Of a DNA stretch of 64,000 nt, positions 1-9,651 are shown piece by piece. Source of the stretch: Okeania sp. SIO2C9 (GTDB lineage: Bacteria > Cyanobacteriota > Cyanobacteriia > Cyanobacteriales > Microcoleaceae); the NCBI RefSeq assembly GCF_010672455.1, contig NZ_JAAHGO010000020.1:70847-134846 (forward strand). Direction: 5' to 3'. Below the pieces are notes generated by a model. It did no database searches. It was not told where the DNA came from and saw only the letters and a program-made list of their open reading frames with translations. Both the position numbers and the translations under genes were made by a program. Positions within the stretch are counted from its first letter, which is position 1. Every line of letters begins with the position of its first letter.

Positions 1-1
1 G

Positions 2-847
2 GAACCGACTTTAAGGAGAAAAATTAGAGATAAAATTAATCCTTATACTGAGAGTTTAATTGAGGCTCTGAATAGTTTTATTCGTGATGGTAAAAATAAA
101 CTTAGTTCTGGTTCTGAACTGGTAATAATTGCTGATAGTTTAGACCGAATTGTACCAATTGTTCAGCCGGACGGACGTAGCAATCATGATGAAATTTTTG
201 TAGACCGCAGCGCTCAATTGAAGGGTTTAGATTGTGATACGATTTATACAATTCCTATTTCAATGGTCTATTCTAATCAGGCGCCAAATCTCAAAGTTGA
301 ATATGACGATCCACAGGTTTTACCTATGATTATGGTGGAGACTCCGGAGGGGGAAGTTTTCGATTTGGGAGTGGCTACAATTAGGGAAATTATTGATAGA
401 AGAGTTAGTGAAGTTAATCCAGATTTATGTTTAGAAAGGGATGTATTTGAAAGTCGAGAAGTTTTAGATAGACTTTGCTTAATGAGTGGGGGTCATGTCC
501 GGGATTTAATGTTATTAATGCAAAGTGTAATTAAACGTGCGGGAGGTAAATTACCGATTTCTGCCAAAGTAGTACAAAGAGCTATTACGGAAGCAAGACT
601 TCCTTATAAAAGATCGGTTCAACAGGAAGAATGGCAAATATTAGTTGATGTTTTTCGTTCTAAAAGTATATTGAATAATCAGCAACACCGGGATTTATTG
701 TTTAATCGTTGTTTGCTGGAATATACTTTCTTGGATGAGGAGGGAGAAAAGCAAACTTGGTATGATGTTCATCCTTTAATTAAAGGAGTTCGTGAATTTA
801 AGGAGTTGTTGGAATTAAGCTTTAAAGAAGTCAGAAGTCAGATTTAG
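2..847 (+). CDS. P-loop/AAA-type ATPase-like protein, C-terminal part (5' end outside window)
   Basis: The reading frame is open from base 2 to the TAG at 845-847, so the gene starts upstream of the window; the TTG at 218 is only an internal codon. The visible ~281 residues contain a Walker-B-like hydrophobic strand ending in acid (ELVIIADSLDRI, near bases 115-155) and a Gly-Gly-His-Val-Arg motif around base 490, reminiscent of the sensor-2 region of Orc/Cdc6-like AAA proteins, followed by a helical C terminus. The Walker A lies outside the window. A role as a regulatory or STAND-like ATPase is inference. The next gene on the same strand is a TPR protein whose N-terminal region also looks like a companion of such ATPases, so the two may work together. 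Family assignment is moderate. Confidence 0.6.
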   Translation, partial: EPTLRRKIRDKINPYTESLIEALNSFIRDGKNKLSSGSELVIIADSLDRIVPIVQPDGRSNHDEIFVDRSAQLKGLDCDTIYTIPISMVYSNQAPNLKVEYDDPQVLPMIMVETPEGEVFDLGVATIREIIDRRVSEVNPDLCLERDVFESREVLDRLCLMSGGHVRDLMLLMQSVIKRAGGKLPISAKVVQRAITEARLPYKRSVQQEEWQILVDVFRSKSILNNQQHRDLLFNRCLLEYTFLDEEGEKQTWYDVHPLIKGVREFKELLELSFKEVRSQI

Positions 848-1890
848 ATCCCCCCTAACCCCCAGATCCCCCCTAACCCCCCTTAATAAGGGGGGAACTG
901 CTTAATAAGGGGGAACTTGCTTAAAAAAGGGGGAACTGCTTAAAAAGAGGGGAGGTTTCAAAGTCCCCCTTTTCAAGGGGGATTTAGGGGGATCATAAAT
1001 GTACTTCATCTTGATGAGAAATGCGATACTCAAATAAATTAATTTTTACCCACCAGAGCATTTTTCATCACAGGATTTCTCCAATTTATAGGGGGAAGGT
1101 TTCAAAGTCCGGAACCGCTTAAAAAGAGGGGAACTGCTTAAAAAGGTGAGAGGTTTCAAAGTCCCCCTTTTCAAGGGGGATTTAGGGGGATCGTAAATGT
1201 ACTTCATCTTGATGAGAAATGCGATACTCAAATAAATTAATTTTTACCCACCAGAGCATTTTTCATCACAGGATTTCTGGAAGCTTAAAAAAGGGGGAAC
1301 TGCTTAAAGAGGGAGGAGGTTTCAAAGTCCCCCTTGAAAAGGGGGATTTAGGGGGATCGTAAATGTACTTCATCTTGATGAGAAATGCGATGCTCAAATA
1401 AATTAATTTTTACCGACCAGAGCATTTTTCATCACAGGATTTCTCGAATTTAATTTATAGGGGGAAGGTTTCAAAGTTCCCCTTTTAAAGGGGGATTTAG
1501 GGGGAACGTAAATTTACTTCATCTTGATGAGAAATGCGATGCTTAAATAAATTAATTTTTACCGACCAGAGCATTTTTCATCACAGGATTTCTCGAATTT
1601 AATTTATAGGGGGAAGGTTTCAAAGTCCCCCTTTTAAAGGGGGATTTAGGGGGAACGTAAATGTACTTCATCTTGATGAGAAATGCGATGCTTAAATAAA
1701 TTAATTTTTACCGACCAGAGCATTTTTCATCACAGGATTTCTCGAATTTAATTTATAGGGGGAAGGTTTCAAAGTCCCCCTTTTAAAGGGGGATTTAGGG
1801 GGAACGTAAATGTACTTCATCTTGATGAGAAATGCGATACTCAAATAAATTAATTTTTACCCACCAGAGCATTTTTCATCACAGGATTTA
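848..1890. repeat. Tandem array of six ~149-bp hairpin-bearing repeat units
   Basis: The gap between the ATPase gene and the TPR gene is filled by direct repeats. The landmark CCAGAGCATTTTTCATCACA begins near 1053, 1251, 1417, 1566, 1715 and 1864. Spacing is therefore 198, 166, then three times exactly 149 bases. Each unit carries a strong hairpin, CCCCCTTTT/AAAGGGGG followed by TTTAGGGGGA, and the text TACTTCATCTTGATGAGAAATGCGAT. The last three units are almost identical, which points to recent unequal crossing-over. The left part (848-990) is a run of degenerate copies of the hairpin module. No credible ORF spans the array. Any function (RNA, terminator cluster, structural DNA) is unknown. 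Confidence 0.85.
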
Positions 1891-2002
1891 TCGAATTTAT
1901 AGCGGTTTTTACAAAAGTAGATTACAAAACTTCTGTCTTCTGCTTTTAAGCCAAAATCTCTATATTTTATGTTAATGAAAACTACTATAAGGAGTTGCTG
2001 CA

Positions 2003-4318
2003 ATGAAAGGAGAAAAAGTTGTTTGGGAAGAGGATATACAGTCAACTTTTGCAGAGGAATATCAAGACCTATTGAATGTTGTCGGGTTTATTGAAGGTTT
2101 TGGTTTATTGTTTGTAGAATGTTCGCCTCCACAGGGAACGGAAATTATTGAAAAAATTCGGCAGGATATTCCCCAAGAAAGGGTAGAAGTTTTGCGTTTG
2201 GATAAGACTACTTATAATTTTTATGCTCTGGTAAAAGATTTGCCAAATTTTGCAGAGATTGATGTTTTATTTGTGACTGGTTTGGAATATTCTCTGTATC
2301 AATATGAGGAGGAAATGAAAGAAAAGGGTTGGGATAGTAATGAGATTATTTCTATTAGTAGAAGGGGAGTGCCTCCTGTTTTGATTAATTTGAATCAGCA
2401 GCGAGAAAGATTTAGGGATGATTTTGATATTTGCTTTGTGTTTCTGTTACCAAGGTTTGCTGTAGATTACTTGATTAAACTTGCCCCAGATTTTTTTGAT
2501 TGGCGTTCTGGGTTATTTCTTTTTCCTATAAATGAGGAATATTTACGACAGGAATCTTTAGATGTTTGTGCAAAAGAATTAGATGATTATATAGAGCTTA
2601 CTCGGCAACAACGTAAGTATGAATGGTTGAGAATTAAAAGTTTGGTTGATGATGAGAGACTTCCTATTGAACAAAAAGCTAGTTTGTTAGTTAGGAAGGC
2701 TTTTTTGGATAGAAAGTTTCAGCACAATGAAGAAGCAATATTAGCTTGTGATGAAGCATTAAAAATTCAAGCCAACAATTATGAAGCTTGGAATAATAAA
2801 GGTAATGCACTGAGAAATTTAGAAAGATATGAACAAGCACTGGCAGCTTATGATAAAGCTCTAGAGATTAAGCCAGATTATCATTATGCTTGGGAAAATA
2901 AAGGCGTTGCATTAGAATTTGTAGAAAAATATGAACAGGCATTAGCTGCTTATGATAAAGCTCTATAAATTCAACCAGATTATCATTATGCTTGGGAAAA
3001 TAAAGGCGTTGCATTAAAAAATTTAGAAAGATATGAACAGGCAGTTGCTGCTTATGAAAAAGCTCTAGAAATTCAACCAGACTATTATTATGCTTGGAAT
3101 AATAAAGGCATTGCACTGGGAGAATTAGAAAAATATGAACAGGCAGTTGCTGCTTATGAAAAAGCTCTAGAAATTCAACCAGACTTTCATTATGCTTGGA
3201 ATAATAAAGGTAATGCACTGAGAAAATTAGAAAGATATGAACAGGCAGTTGCTGCTTGTGAAAAAGCTCTATAAATTCAACCAGACTTTCATTATGCTTG
3301 GAATAATAAAGGCGGTGCATTGTTTTATTTAGAAAGATATGAACAGGCAATTTATGCTTGTGAAAAAGCTCTAGAAATTCAACCAAACTATCATTATGCT
3401 TGGAATAATAAAGGTAATGCACTGAGAAAATTAGAAAGATATGAGCAGGCAGTTGCTGCTTATGATCAAGCTTTAGAAATTCAACCAGATTATCATTCTG
3501 CTTGGAATGGTAAAGGTAATGCACTGAGAAAATTAGAAAGATATGAGGAGGCAGTTGTTGCTTATGATAAAGCTCTAGAAATTAAACCAGACTATTATTA
3601 TGCCTGGGATAATAAAGGCGATGCACTGAGAAATTTAGAAAGATATGAACAGGCAGTTGCTGCTTATGATAAAGCCTTAGAAATTCGACCAGACTATTAT
3701 TATGCTTGGTCTGGTAAAGGCAATGCACTGGGAAATTTAGAAAGATATGAACAGGCAGTTGCTGCTTATGAAAAAGCTCTAGAAATTAAACCAGACTATT
3801 ATTATGCCTGGGATAATAAAGGCGATGCACTGGGAAATTTAGAAAGATATGAACAGGCAGTTGCTGCTTATGAAAAAGCTCTAGAAATTCAACCAGACTA
3901 CCATTGTGCTTGGTGTCGTAAAGGCAATGCACTGAGAAATTTAGAAAGATATGAACAGGCGCTGGCTACTTATGAAAAAGCCCTAGAAATTCAACCAGAC
4001 TCTCATTGTGCTTGGAATAATAAAGGCGATGCACTGAGAAATTTAGAAAGATATGAACAGGCAGTTGCTGCTTATGAAAAAGCTCTAGAAATTAAACCAG
4101 ACTATTATCAAGCATGGTATTTAAAAGCTAGTGCGTTGATGAAACTGCGCCGTGTTAAAGAAGGTTATGCCAGCATAATAAAAGCCTATGAAATAAACCC
4201 TGATTTTGTTGAAAAAATGTATAGTCAAAACATAAAAAATATTCTCACTCAAATAGGGTGGTATAAATTGAAAGAAATTTTTACTAAAGTTTTGAGAATT
4301 ATAGGTTTAAGAAGCTGA
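2003..4318 (+). pseudogene. TPR-repeat protein interrupted by two in-frame TAA codons
   Basis: One reading frame runs from ATG 2003 (preceded by AAGGAG) to the TGA ending at 4318, 772 codons, broken only by TAA at 2966-2968 and 3272-3274. The first ~220 codons form a non-repeat N-terminal domain, unrecognised, rich in acidic and aromatic residues. From about codon 225 the protein consists of roughly 14 tandem 34-residue TPR units of the type AWNNKGNALRNLERYEQAVAAYEKALEIQPDY. Each stop replaces the GAA of the same Ala-Leu-Glu-Ile position in its repeat. The segment after the second stop (3320 onward) has only a TTG and no ribosome site, so it would need readthrough. TPR proteins are scaffolds; a partnership with the upstream ATPase is inference. 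Whether the gene is dead, expressed as a short form, or read through cannot be told from sequence. Confidence 0.85.
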
Positions 4319-5171
4319 GTCAAAGAAAAATCATAGGTAAAGTGCATCTAGTCACCAAACAAAAACCTAATTAAATTAGACAAAAGTTGGGGAAACCTGC
4401 AACGGCTCAAAAAAGAAAATTGGAGCGATAAACTATTAACAGATGCAGAAAAATTATTAGAAAATCCTCAGATAAAAATATTACTCTCTCAGACAGTTGA
4501 AGAAGAAAGAAGCAACAAGAAAGAAGCAAGAAGAAAAAATGGATGGGAACTCAAACCCCAACCAATTATAAACACCCTGTAGACGGCGGGGAATTAAACT
4601 CAAAAAAAAAAGATAATTCCGCAACAAAAACTCAACAATAAACCATCAATATTACCTGTTGAAGAAGGAAAAAGTAGTCGTAGGTTGGGTTAAACCACAG
4701 TGCAACTCAACACAAAATTCTATCTACATATTCTGTGCTGCGGATAAGTTCCGAATATCATACCTCAACCAAACCTACTAAAAGTTGGGGAAACCTGCAA
4801 CGCCTCAAAAAAGGGTGGTGGTGCATAGTAATGCTAGAGAGAGTGTGGGGAGATGGGGACCCACCCCTAACCCCTCCCAGGAGGGAAATTTGGGGAGATG
4901 GGGGGATGGGGAGTATGGGAGAAATTAAAAAATATATCTCTTCACCATTACCATGCAGGACTACCCAAAAAAGAACTGTGGGGAAATAAACTATTAGCAG
5001 ATGCAGAAAAATTATTAGAAAATTCTCAGATATAGCAATGTGCGCTGGCACATTTACAAATTCCAGGAGGTGTCCAATAGCTAAAAGTCTTATATTATCG
5101 GCAATTTATTCCCTCTATTGCCTTCCGGAGCTGTTACCTGTTGCTTGCGCACAGCACTATAAAAACTTTAC

Positions 5172-5237
5172 CAAAAAATTGTGGTCTAAAGTCTCCCCTT
5201 TTAAGGGGATAAAAAAAGAGAATATTCCTGATGTCAA
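5172..5237 (+). mobile_element. 66-bp TTAC...TCAA mini-element (IS608-like ends)
   Basis: The element follows TTAC (5168-5171), has a left-end hairpin CTCCCC/GGGGA and ends in ATGTCAA (TCAA 5234-5237). A 62-bp relative on the other strand (50059-50120) has the same ends and an internal AATATTCCT. Both are followed by related sequence (CCTCC..ATTGCAGAGTTACTG). They share the left end of the larger IS200/IS605-like elements in this window. That they are mobilised by a TnpA supplied in trans is inference. Confidence 0.5.
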
Positions 5238-5298
5238 ACCTCCTGATTGCAGAGTTACTGAAGTCCGCAGTTCCTCAGTTAGGAGGCTAACTGATAAC

Positions 5299-5475
5299 TG
5301 AAATGACCCACCGCCTTCTGTGGGATTGTACGTTACCCCCGCACTAATACACCCTACTGAACTGAAATGACCCACCGCCTTCTGTGGGATTGTGCGTTAC
5401 GCTACTGAACTGAAATGACCCACCGCCTTCTGTGGTATTGTGCGTTACCCTCGCGCTCACACACCCTACTGAACT
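5299..5475. repeat. Threefold direct repeat of a ~50-60-bp unit
   Basis: GAAATGACCCACCGCCTTCT starts at 5300, 5364 and 5412. Each copy is followed by GTGG(G/T)ATTGT(A/G)CGTTAC, and copies one and three end in CACCCTACTGAAC. Spacing is 64 and 48 bases. No coding potential or inverted-repeat ends are seen. Confidence 0.75.
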
Positions 5476-5670
5476 TCTGACTTATGAATTATGACTTCTG
5501 ACCTCCGTGAAGAGCATCACGGAGGCTTTAGACCCAACTTTTTGTGAAAAACTTGCGTATACTTAATTAGAATTAACTAGAAGACTCCTGATGATTGGCT
5601 AATATATAATACCCCACCGAATAAGTAAAAACATTAAATAAGTCTACAATATTAATATCATCTAGTCATC

Positions 5671-7209
5671 ATGTCAACCCTCAGTCCTTGTGAACCAAAA
5701 TATCTAGAACTCAAAAACAGTCTCATCCAAATACGAGACCTAGAAGCCGCTGTCTCCATACTAAACTGGGACCAAACCACCTATATGCCCACCGGAGGCA
5801 CTTCTGCCAGAGGACGACAAATAGCCACTCTCAAAGAACTTGCCCATGAAAAATTTACCGACCCATCCATAGGTCAACTCCTCGAAGACCTCCGCCCTTA
5901 CGAACAAAGCCTCCCCTACGACTCCACCGAAGCTAGCCTGATCCGTGTTACTCGCCGAGACTACGAGCGCGCCATCCGAGTCCCTTCAGAATTCATGGCC
6001 AAATTGTGCCAACATCAAGCTACCGCCTACGAAGCATGGGTCAAAGCCAAATCTCTCAAAAACTTTTCTCTAGTACAACCATATTTAGAAAAAACATTAG
6101 ACCTAAGTCGGGAACTAGCCTCCTTTTTTCCCCACAAACATATTGCCGATCCTCTGATTGACTTTGTAGATGAAGGCATGACAGTCTCCATTCTTTGTCC
6201 TCTATTTAGCCAGCTGCGCCAAAAATTATTACCCATAGTTGAAGCCATTACCTCCAGCCCACCTGTTGATAATTTTTATCTCCACCAATATTACTCAAAA
6301 GAGCAACAACTCAAGTTTGGACGTACTGTTATAGAGCGTATTGGGTTCGACTTTCAACGAGGCCGACAAGACGAAACGCCCCACCCCTTTACTTCTAGCT
6401 TTTCAATTGGGGATGTTCGTATTACCACTCGTGTGTATGAAGATAACTGTACCGAAGCTCTATTCAGTACAGTCCACGAAGTAGGCCATGCTCTCTATGA
6501 GCAAGGTATTGCCCTAGAATTAGAGGGAACGCCCCTTGCTGAAGGAACCTCAAGCGGTATCCATGAAAGTCAATCCCGATTATGGGAAAATATGGTGGGT
6601 CGTAGTCGAGGCTTTTGGGAATGTTTTTATCCCCAACTACAGGGTATTTTTCTTAAACAACTTAGTTGTGTTTCTATTTCAGAATTTTATCGGGCAGTTA
6701 ATAAGGTTGCTAAGTCACCCATTCGTACTGATGCTGACGAAGTAACCTACAATCTCCATGTAATGATTCGATTCGATCTAGAGTTGGCCATGTTAGAAGG
6801 GAAGTTAGCTGTTTGTGACCTTCCCGAAGCCTGGAATGATTGCTATAAAAAAGATTTAGGTATAGTTCCCACTAATGATAGTGAGGGAGTAATGCAAGAT
6901 GTGCATTGGTATGGTGAAATGATTGGCGGAATGTTTCAAGGTTATACTTTAGGTAATTTAATTGCGGCTCAAGTTTATGAAACTGCAGTGAAATCTAATC
7001 CAGAATTTACTGTTGCTATTGAACGGGGTAATTTTACTCTTTTACATCAATGGTTAAAGCATAATATTTATCAACATGGTCGCAAATATAATGCGAATGA
7101 ACTAATTGATAGAGTAACAGGTAAACCTTTAAGTATTGACCCATTTATTCGTTACATTCAAAATAAGTATAGTGATATATATTCTGTTAAATTAGCTCTT
7201 GTTGCTTGA
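5671..7209 (+). CDS. Carboxypeptidase Taq / M32 family metallocarboxypeptidase
   Basis: This encodes a cytosolic zinc carboxypeptidase of 512 residues, the usual length for family M32, which removes C-terminal amino acids from peptides. The zinc site is intact: HEVGH with His269, Glu270 and His273, and the downstream HESQSRLWE motif carrying the third ligand Glu299. The conserved N-terminal LNWDQTTYMP and the C-terminal QDVHWYGEMIGGMFQGYTLGN stretch, both typical of the family, are also present. The ATG at 5671 gives a start that fits known members. The gene stands alone, with more than 300 bases of spacer on both sides and a hairpin terminator about 15 bases after the stop. It is probably involved in peptide turnover; the physiological substrate is unknown. 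Confidence 0.95.
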   Translation: MSTLSPCEPKYLELKNSLIQIRDLEAAVSILNWDQTTYMPTGGTSARGRQIATLKELAHEKFTDPSIGQLLEDLRPYEQSLPYDSTEASLIRVTRRDYERAIRVPSEFMAKLCQHQATAYEAWVKAKSLKNFSLVQPYLEKTLDLSRELASFFPHKHIADPLIDFVDEGMTVSILCPLFSQLRQKLLPIVEAITSSPPVDNFYLHQYYSKEQQLKFGRTVIERIGFDFQRGRQDETPHPFTSSFSIGDVRITTRVYEDNCTEALFSTVHEVGHALYEQGIALELEGTPLAEGTSSGIHESQSRLWENMVGRSRGFWECFYPQLQGIFLKQLSCVSISEFYRAVNKVAKSPIRTDADEVTYNLHVMIRFDLELAMLEGKLAVCDLPEAWNDCYKKDLGIVPTNDSEGVMQDVHWYGEMIGGMFQGYTLGNLIAAQVYETAVKSNPEFTVAIERGNFTLLHQWLKHNIYQHGRKYNANELIDRVTGKPLSIDPFIRYIQNKYSDIYSVKLALVA

Positions 7210-7223
7210 GGGAAAGCAAATTT

Positions 7224-7290
7224 AAAACAAGGAATTGAAGTTAAAATTATTTTGGAAATAATCGAAATACTTTCTACAGTTCCTTGTTTT
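7224..7290 (+). terminator. Long-loop hairpin terminator after the M32 peptidase gene
   Basis: AAAACAAGGAA (7224-7234) pairs with TTCCTTGTTTT (7280-7290), with an inner TTG/CAG extension. The 3' arm ends in a T tract. It starts 15 bases after the peptidase stop, consistent with intrinsic termination despite the long loop. Confidence 0.6.
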
Positions 7291-7891
7291 CATTATTCTC
7301 CAAATTTAATTCCTTCCCAGAAGGAAGATGGAAGATGGAAAAATTTTGCGTTGTCTAAGCTTTAAGATTTTGCTCTGTGTTAACCTTTCCTTCGATTGTT
7401 ATACTTGTACCAAATTCAAAAAATAAATGCTAAAGTAGCTTACCGAAAAAATTCGAGAAGCTTAAATCCCCGTACTAAATAACTGGAATGAAAACTGATA
7501 CTATTCCTTGTTTGTTCAAAGTCTACGATATCTTACGACTTAAATAAAATTGCTATATTTATTGTCATCATTGTATTGCCTTTCACTTAATCCCTGGGTC
7601 ATTGTTTAACCACAGTAGCAAAGCTTCAGATTTATATTTTGATTCTAACTATCGTAAGCATTCAGCTATTAGCTGTCAGCTCTCATAAGAGGGTTTAAAT
7701 GAATATAGACTTTAAAGCCGACTTTGGTAGTAAGTATAAATTCTGCCTCAATTAGTAAAGCTTTTATCTAAAACTAAAAGCAATAGCTGAAGTCCGCAGT
7801 TCCTCCGCAGGAGACTAGCTGAAGTCCGCAGTTACGACTATAAGAGGCTAGCTGAGGGCTGTTTGTGCAGCATGACCTAGGAAATGCTTAC

Positions 7892-8133
7892 CGAATAATT
7901 AAGGTTTAAAGCCTCTCCTTGGCTGCGTGCGGCACCGCGAGCTGTCGCTCTATAAGGAGAAACAGCGGTCGATCTTCGTAGCTTCCCGAAGGGTGGGATG
8001 GCGAGGAAATCTGCGCCATATCCAATCGACCAAGAGAAGAAAATTTTTTCATGATTAGTCAATTCTCTTCTTTTCAAGGAGAGGTAATAATTAATAATTA
8101 ATAATTAATAATTAATTATTAATTATTAATTGT
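7892..8133 (+). mobile_element. AT-ended MITE-like element, long form
   Basis: It follows TTAC (7888-7891) and begins CGAATAATTAAGGTTTAAAGCC, continuing with the CTCTCCTT hairpin arm. A middle module contains GGGATGGCGAGGAAATCTGCGCCATATCCAATCGAC. It ends with TCTTCTTTTCAAGGAGAGGTAA and reiterated AATTATTAATT. Relatives are at 16522-16765, 22870-23091, 24345-24578, 34858-35049 and 50790-50985. Short forms lacking the middle module lie at 17005-17114, 47770-47870, 52853-52956, 53404-53531 and 54489-54582. Confidence 0.7.
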
Positions 8134-8177
8134 TGAATAACTATCCGGGTGATCGGATTAATTCAAGTAAATGAAAA

Positions 8178-8426
8178 TAATTAGGGCTTGCTGATTAAAT
8201 CTAAAAGCACTGATAGATAAAGGTTTTAGCTTTTTTGGAGCGAAAAAAAGTGCAACTTTTTCAGCTTTAGCGACCAAAAAGCTAGGATTTTGGGCAGACA
8301 AGCACAGAAAGATAGAGGAACAATTATTCCTCCTACCTCCTCTGTAATTCCCTTAACTCCTGACTTCTGACTCGGTTCTCCTGACTCCTACTCTTACCAA
8401 AAGACTTATTCAGCAAACCCTAATTA
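8178..8426. mobile_element. 249-bp MITE with TAATTAGGG(C/T)TTGCTGA termini
   Basis: The left end TAATTAGGGCTTGCTGATTAA matches the reverse complement of the right end at about 8405-8426 with few changes. A second copy lies at 54583-54827 and shares the internal GATAAAGGTTTTAGC and GATTTGGGCAGA-type text. No ORF is present, so this is a non-autonomous DNA transposon derivative. Confidence 0.75.
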
Positions 8427-8929
8427 AATCCGGTCAATTCAGTTAACACTTATCAGTTATCAGTTAGCCTCCTCCGGAGAAACTGCGGACTTCAGTACTT
8501 CCTACAATAGGGAGGCGAGAAGATGCAGAATTTTCTTTCTATTGGTCGATTGGATATGGCGCAGGTTTCCTCGTCATCCCACCCTATGGGAAGCTCCGCT
8601 TTTTCCTACGGAATGCTACCCAGATAGCCGTTAACGTAGTTGTGCGCTAGCAAAACGACCGCTTTTTATCCTCTTAAAACTATCCATTACCCACATCTTT
8701 CTTAACATAAAGCTTGACAAAATAGACGAGTTATGAGTAAGTCTTGGCTCGGCTTTCTCGGGAGAAAAAATGTATGGAAAAATACTTTTTTTTGACAACT
8801 TCAGTAGTTTTACTTAGCTACTATGATTTTTTCTCCTTTCTCCCCTGCTCCCTGCTCCCCTTCCCCTCCTGGGAGGGCTTAGGGGTGGGTCCCACAAGGG
8901 TTTCAAGACTTATGGGTAAGGGATAGCTC

Positions 8930-9203
8930 TTGACATACTCCCGACGTTGCCCTTACGGGACAACGCGGGATTCTTCAGTCTGGGAAACCCTGACCGCTGT
9001 TTAGACAGAGGTGATGTCCTCCCCCTGTGTTGGACCTTACAATAACAAAATGTACCTAGCTTGTCAAGGGCATATGAACGTTTAGCTTATGAAGGTATCC
9101 GAATCTTGGCCCTGGCTTGACCATACGACGCTAAAGGTGCGGGAGAGCGCGGGACTTCCCGCCAGGGAAGTTAAAAAGGAAGGCTTTAAACCAAAATTTT
9201 CAG
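8930..9203 (-). mobile_element. TnpB-less IS200/IS605-like element with omega-RNA-like right end
   Basis: Read on the minus strand, the right end is GAATCCCGCGTTGTCC, a short loop, GGGCAACGTCGGGAGTATGTCAA, ending at 8930. This is the same layout as the elements at 38955, 40318 and 55994. The left end, GAAAATTTTGGTTTAAAGCC (near 9180-9203), also matches, but the preceding tetranucleotide is TTGA rather than TTAC. No tnpA or tnpB is present. The following sequence (GAGCTATCCCTTACCC) would occupy the guide position if the RNA is functional. Confidence 0.65.
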
Positions 9204-9253
9204 TCAAAAAAATATACAAAGAAGAATTTTTGCTCTTATAGCAGTCGCCATTA

Positions 9254-9391
9254 GAGCTGATTTTTAACTCGCGCTAAAACCCTTATTTAATCTAACTCTC
9301 AGGCATTTAGGCATTATTGGACTATAACTCCCAAAACCCTTGTATTGCCAGAAATTCAGCCTCTTAATATTTACTTTATAAATCAGCTCTT
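9254..9391 (-). mobile_element. ~138-bp MITE with AGAGCTGATTT ends
   Basis: The flanking inverted ends are AGAGCTGATTT at the left and AAATCAGCTCT at the right. The interior CAAAACCCTTGTATTGC and AATATTTACTTTATAAATCAG recur in opposite orientation at 25777-25918. No coding capacity. Confidence 0.7.
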
Positions 9392-9651
9392 ACTGTATTT
9401 TACATATCAAAAGCTTAAAACTCAGACAACGCCAGATTTTTCCTTCTTTGGTAGATAACTAAACTCCTTCTACCTTCTACCTTCTACCTTCTACCTTCTA
9501 CAAAGATGTTAATATTAATTATACAGTTATGATTAAATTTTTAGTCCCGCTAAATTTCAGCTAAAACTAGAACTGCAAACATCAGCAAAGTTATTGAAGA
9601 TAGACCATGATTTTCAAACCAAAACTAAGTAATCATCACAATAATATTATT

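Larger units (their letters stand above)
4319..5670. other. Intergenic region with decayed duplicate coding fragments
   Basis: No intact gene is seen. Two stretches encode related peptides. One, at 4380-4480, gives SWGNLQRLKKENWSDKLLTDAEKLLENPQ. The other is split: 4776-4815 gives SWGNLQRLKK and 4962-5035 gives KKELWGNKLLADAEKLLENSQ. They look like remnants of a duplicated gene of unknown family. The region also holds a 66-bp TTAC/TCAA mini-element (5172-5237) and a threefold direct repeat (5300-5475), listed separately. Confidence 0.55.
7291..9606. other. 2.3-kb repeat-rich intergenic region
   Basis: No convincing gene is seen in either strand. The region is a mosaic of small repeats: a degenerate member of the TATAGCAG-type element (about 7321-7404), an AT-ended inverted element (7892-8133), a 249-bp MITE (8178-8426), part of another AT-ended element containing the GGATATGGCG module (about 8500-8670), an IS200/IS605-like right end on the minus strand (8930-9203), and a 138-bp element (9254-9391). 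The longer ORFs here fall inside these repeats. Confidence 0.7.

Noticed and set aside
218..847. Gene start at 218
   Set aside because: The codon is TTG in the middle of a frame open back to base 2; the real start is upstream of the window.
848..1890. Possible CRISPR array
   Set aside because: The repeated unit is ~149 bp and continuous; no short repeats separated by unique 30-40-base spacers, and no cas genes are nearby.
2868..3524. 218-codon minus-strand ORF
   Set aside because: Antisense shadow of the TPR repeats; its periodicity simply mirrors the 102-bp units.
7877..8077. 66-codon minus-strand ORF
   Set aside because: It falls within an AT-ended MITE-like element and shares its hairpin module; not conserved as a frame in other copies.
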